Position numbers and translations under genes: made by a program. A stretch of DNA of 7,185 bases from Thermoflexales bacterium (GTDB lineage Bacteria > Chloroflexota > Anaerolineae > Fen-1058). Numbering within the stretch: position 1 is the stretch's first letter; every line of letters begins with the position of its first letter. The notes beneath the pieces are model-generated. The model did no database searches and was not told where the DNA came from. It worked only from the letters and a program-made list of their open reading frames with translations. The DNA lies in assembly GCA_030834835.1 (NCBI GenBank), contig JAUQXD010000542.1:1-7185 (forward strand), given 5' to 3'. Below are positions 6,296 through 7,185 of this stretch, piece after piece.

Positions 6296-7185
6296 ATGAA
6301 TCGCAAACTCGCCCTCATTATCGGCAACAGCCACTATCAGGATCCCAACCTGGCGAAACTCGTCGCGCCCGGCGAGGACGTGAACGATCTGGCGGTCGTG
6401 CTGCGCGATCCGGCCATCGGCGGCTTCGAGCAAGTCTGGACGTTGATCGACGAAACCGATGCTGCCATCCGCCTGAGCATCGAAGACTTCTTTGCCGACA
6501 AAAAATCCGACGATCTGCTGGTGTTGTATTTCTCCGGTCACGGCGTACGTGACGAGCAGGGCCGTCTGTATCTGGCCGCGCCCAATACGCGCGCCAATCG
6601 GCTGCGCGCCACTGCCATCGCCGCGGATTTCATCACGAACGAAATGGATCGCAGCCGTTCTCGGCGCCAGGTGCTCATCCTCGATTGCTGTCACAGCGGT
6701 GCGTTTGCGCAGGGCAGTAAAGCGGTGACGGGCGGTACCGTGGGCACCGGCCCCGCCTTTGAGGGCACGGGCTACGGACGCGTCGTGCTGACGGCGACCG
6801 ATGCCACCCAATACGCCTGGGAGGGTGACAAGATCATCGGGGAGGCCGATAACTCCGTCTTTACGCACTATCTGGTGCAGGGCCTGCAAACAGGCGAGGC
6901 CGATGTCGATGCCGACGGCCGCATCACGTTGGATGAGTTGTACGAGTACGTGTACGCGCAGGTTGTCGCCAGGACGCCCAAACAGACGCCGGGCAAATGG
7001 TCGTACAAACAGCAGGGCGATATGATCATCGCGCGCAATCCAAAGCCGATCGTGAAACCGGCCGAACTGCCCGCCGATCTGCGCACGGCGATCGAGAGTC
7101 CGCTGGCAAATGTGCGCGCCGGGGCGGTGCGCGAACTCGATCGGTTGTTGAACGGTTCCAATGCCGGGCTGGCGTTGGCCGCCTT
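6296..7185 (+). CDS. Caspase C: metacaspase-like protease, N-terminal 296 residues (3' end beyond window)
   Basis: The third paralogue starts at the ATG 6296-6298, 12 bases after the EACC1-like stop and behind a weak AGG (6288-6290). It begins MNRKLALIIGNSHYQDPNLA and stays open to the window edge. His82 in YFSGHG and Cys132 in DCCHSGAF form the catalytic pair; Asp28, Ser80 and Asp130 complete the predicted basic P1 pocket. The EF-hand-type loop is at 203-214 (DVDADGRITLDE). From about 257 the shared HEAT-like module begins (LPADLRTAIESPL...RELDRLLNGSNAGLALAA) and is cut by the window. Its head looks closest to caspase A at both DNA and protein level, although the EF-loop and some surface positions differ. 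What follows the HEAT-like module, FHA or another tail, cannot be seen. Confidence 0.92.
   Translation, partial: MNRKLALIIGNSHYQDPNLAKLVAPGEDVNDLAVVLRDPAIGGFEQVWTLIDETDAAIRLSIEDFFADKKSDDLLVLYFSGHGVRDEQGRLYLAAPNTRANRLRATAIAADFITNEMDRSRSRRQVLILDCCHSGAFAQGSKAVTGGTVGTGPAFEGTGYGRVVLTATDATQYAWEGDKIIGEADNSVFTHYLVQGLQTGEADVDADGRITLDELYEYVYAQVVARTPKQTPGKWSYKQQGDMIIARNPKPIVKPAELPADLRTAIESPLANVRAGAVRELDRLLNGSNAGLALAA

Overview
The window is a GC-rich bacterial segment with dense coding and short gaps. Two ordinary genes at the left are followed by an accessory locus that fills the rest. The protein styles (a metacaspase-like array, an EACC1-like partner with a GGDIVGRDKI motif, a SanA-type protein) recall Chloroflexota or a similar filamentous or multicellular lineage, possibly Cyanobacteria. 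This taxonomic guess is weak, because no rRNA or other marker is present.

Layout. (1) 1-872, minus strand: the N-terminal ~290 residues of an aldo/keto reductase whose end lies beyond the left edge, with a strong ribosome binding site at 877-882. (2) 873-1142: a divergent intergenic region with a perfect 10-bp inverted repeat, an isolated TTGACA and an extended -10 box reading right. (3) 1143-1805, plus strand: a SanA/YdcF (DUF218) membrane-anchored envelope protein. (4) 1806-1962: a gap with a good sigma70-type promoter (1838-1865) and a G-rich ribosome binding site. (5) 1963-7185, plus strand: a tightly packed four-gene unit that continues past the right edge. It encodes caspase A (caspase, EF-hand-like loop, HEAT-like repeats, coiled coil, FHA, two membrane helices), caspase B (caspase, EF-hand-like loop, two copies of a HEAT-like module, beta-rich C-terminal domain possibly PH-like), a small EACC1-like protein, and caspase C (caspase, EF-hand-like loop, start of the HEAT-like module, truncated by the window).

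How the genes may work together. All three caspase heads keep the catalytic His-Cys pair and the acidic residues that give metacaspases a preference for Arg/Lys at the cleavage site. All three also carry an intact DxDxDGxIxxxE loop, which suggests calcium control. The heads are near-copies but the tails differ: one is membrane-bound and fitted to read phosphothreonine, and another ends in a putative PH-like domain. The EACC1-like protein belongs to a group known as a constant partner of variable effectors in bacterial conflict or cell-suicide systems. The inference is a multi-protease signalling or regulated cell-death locus in which one protease core is routed to different inputs or locations. 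The substrates and the trigger cannot be read from the sequence.
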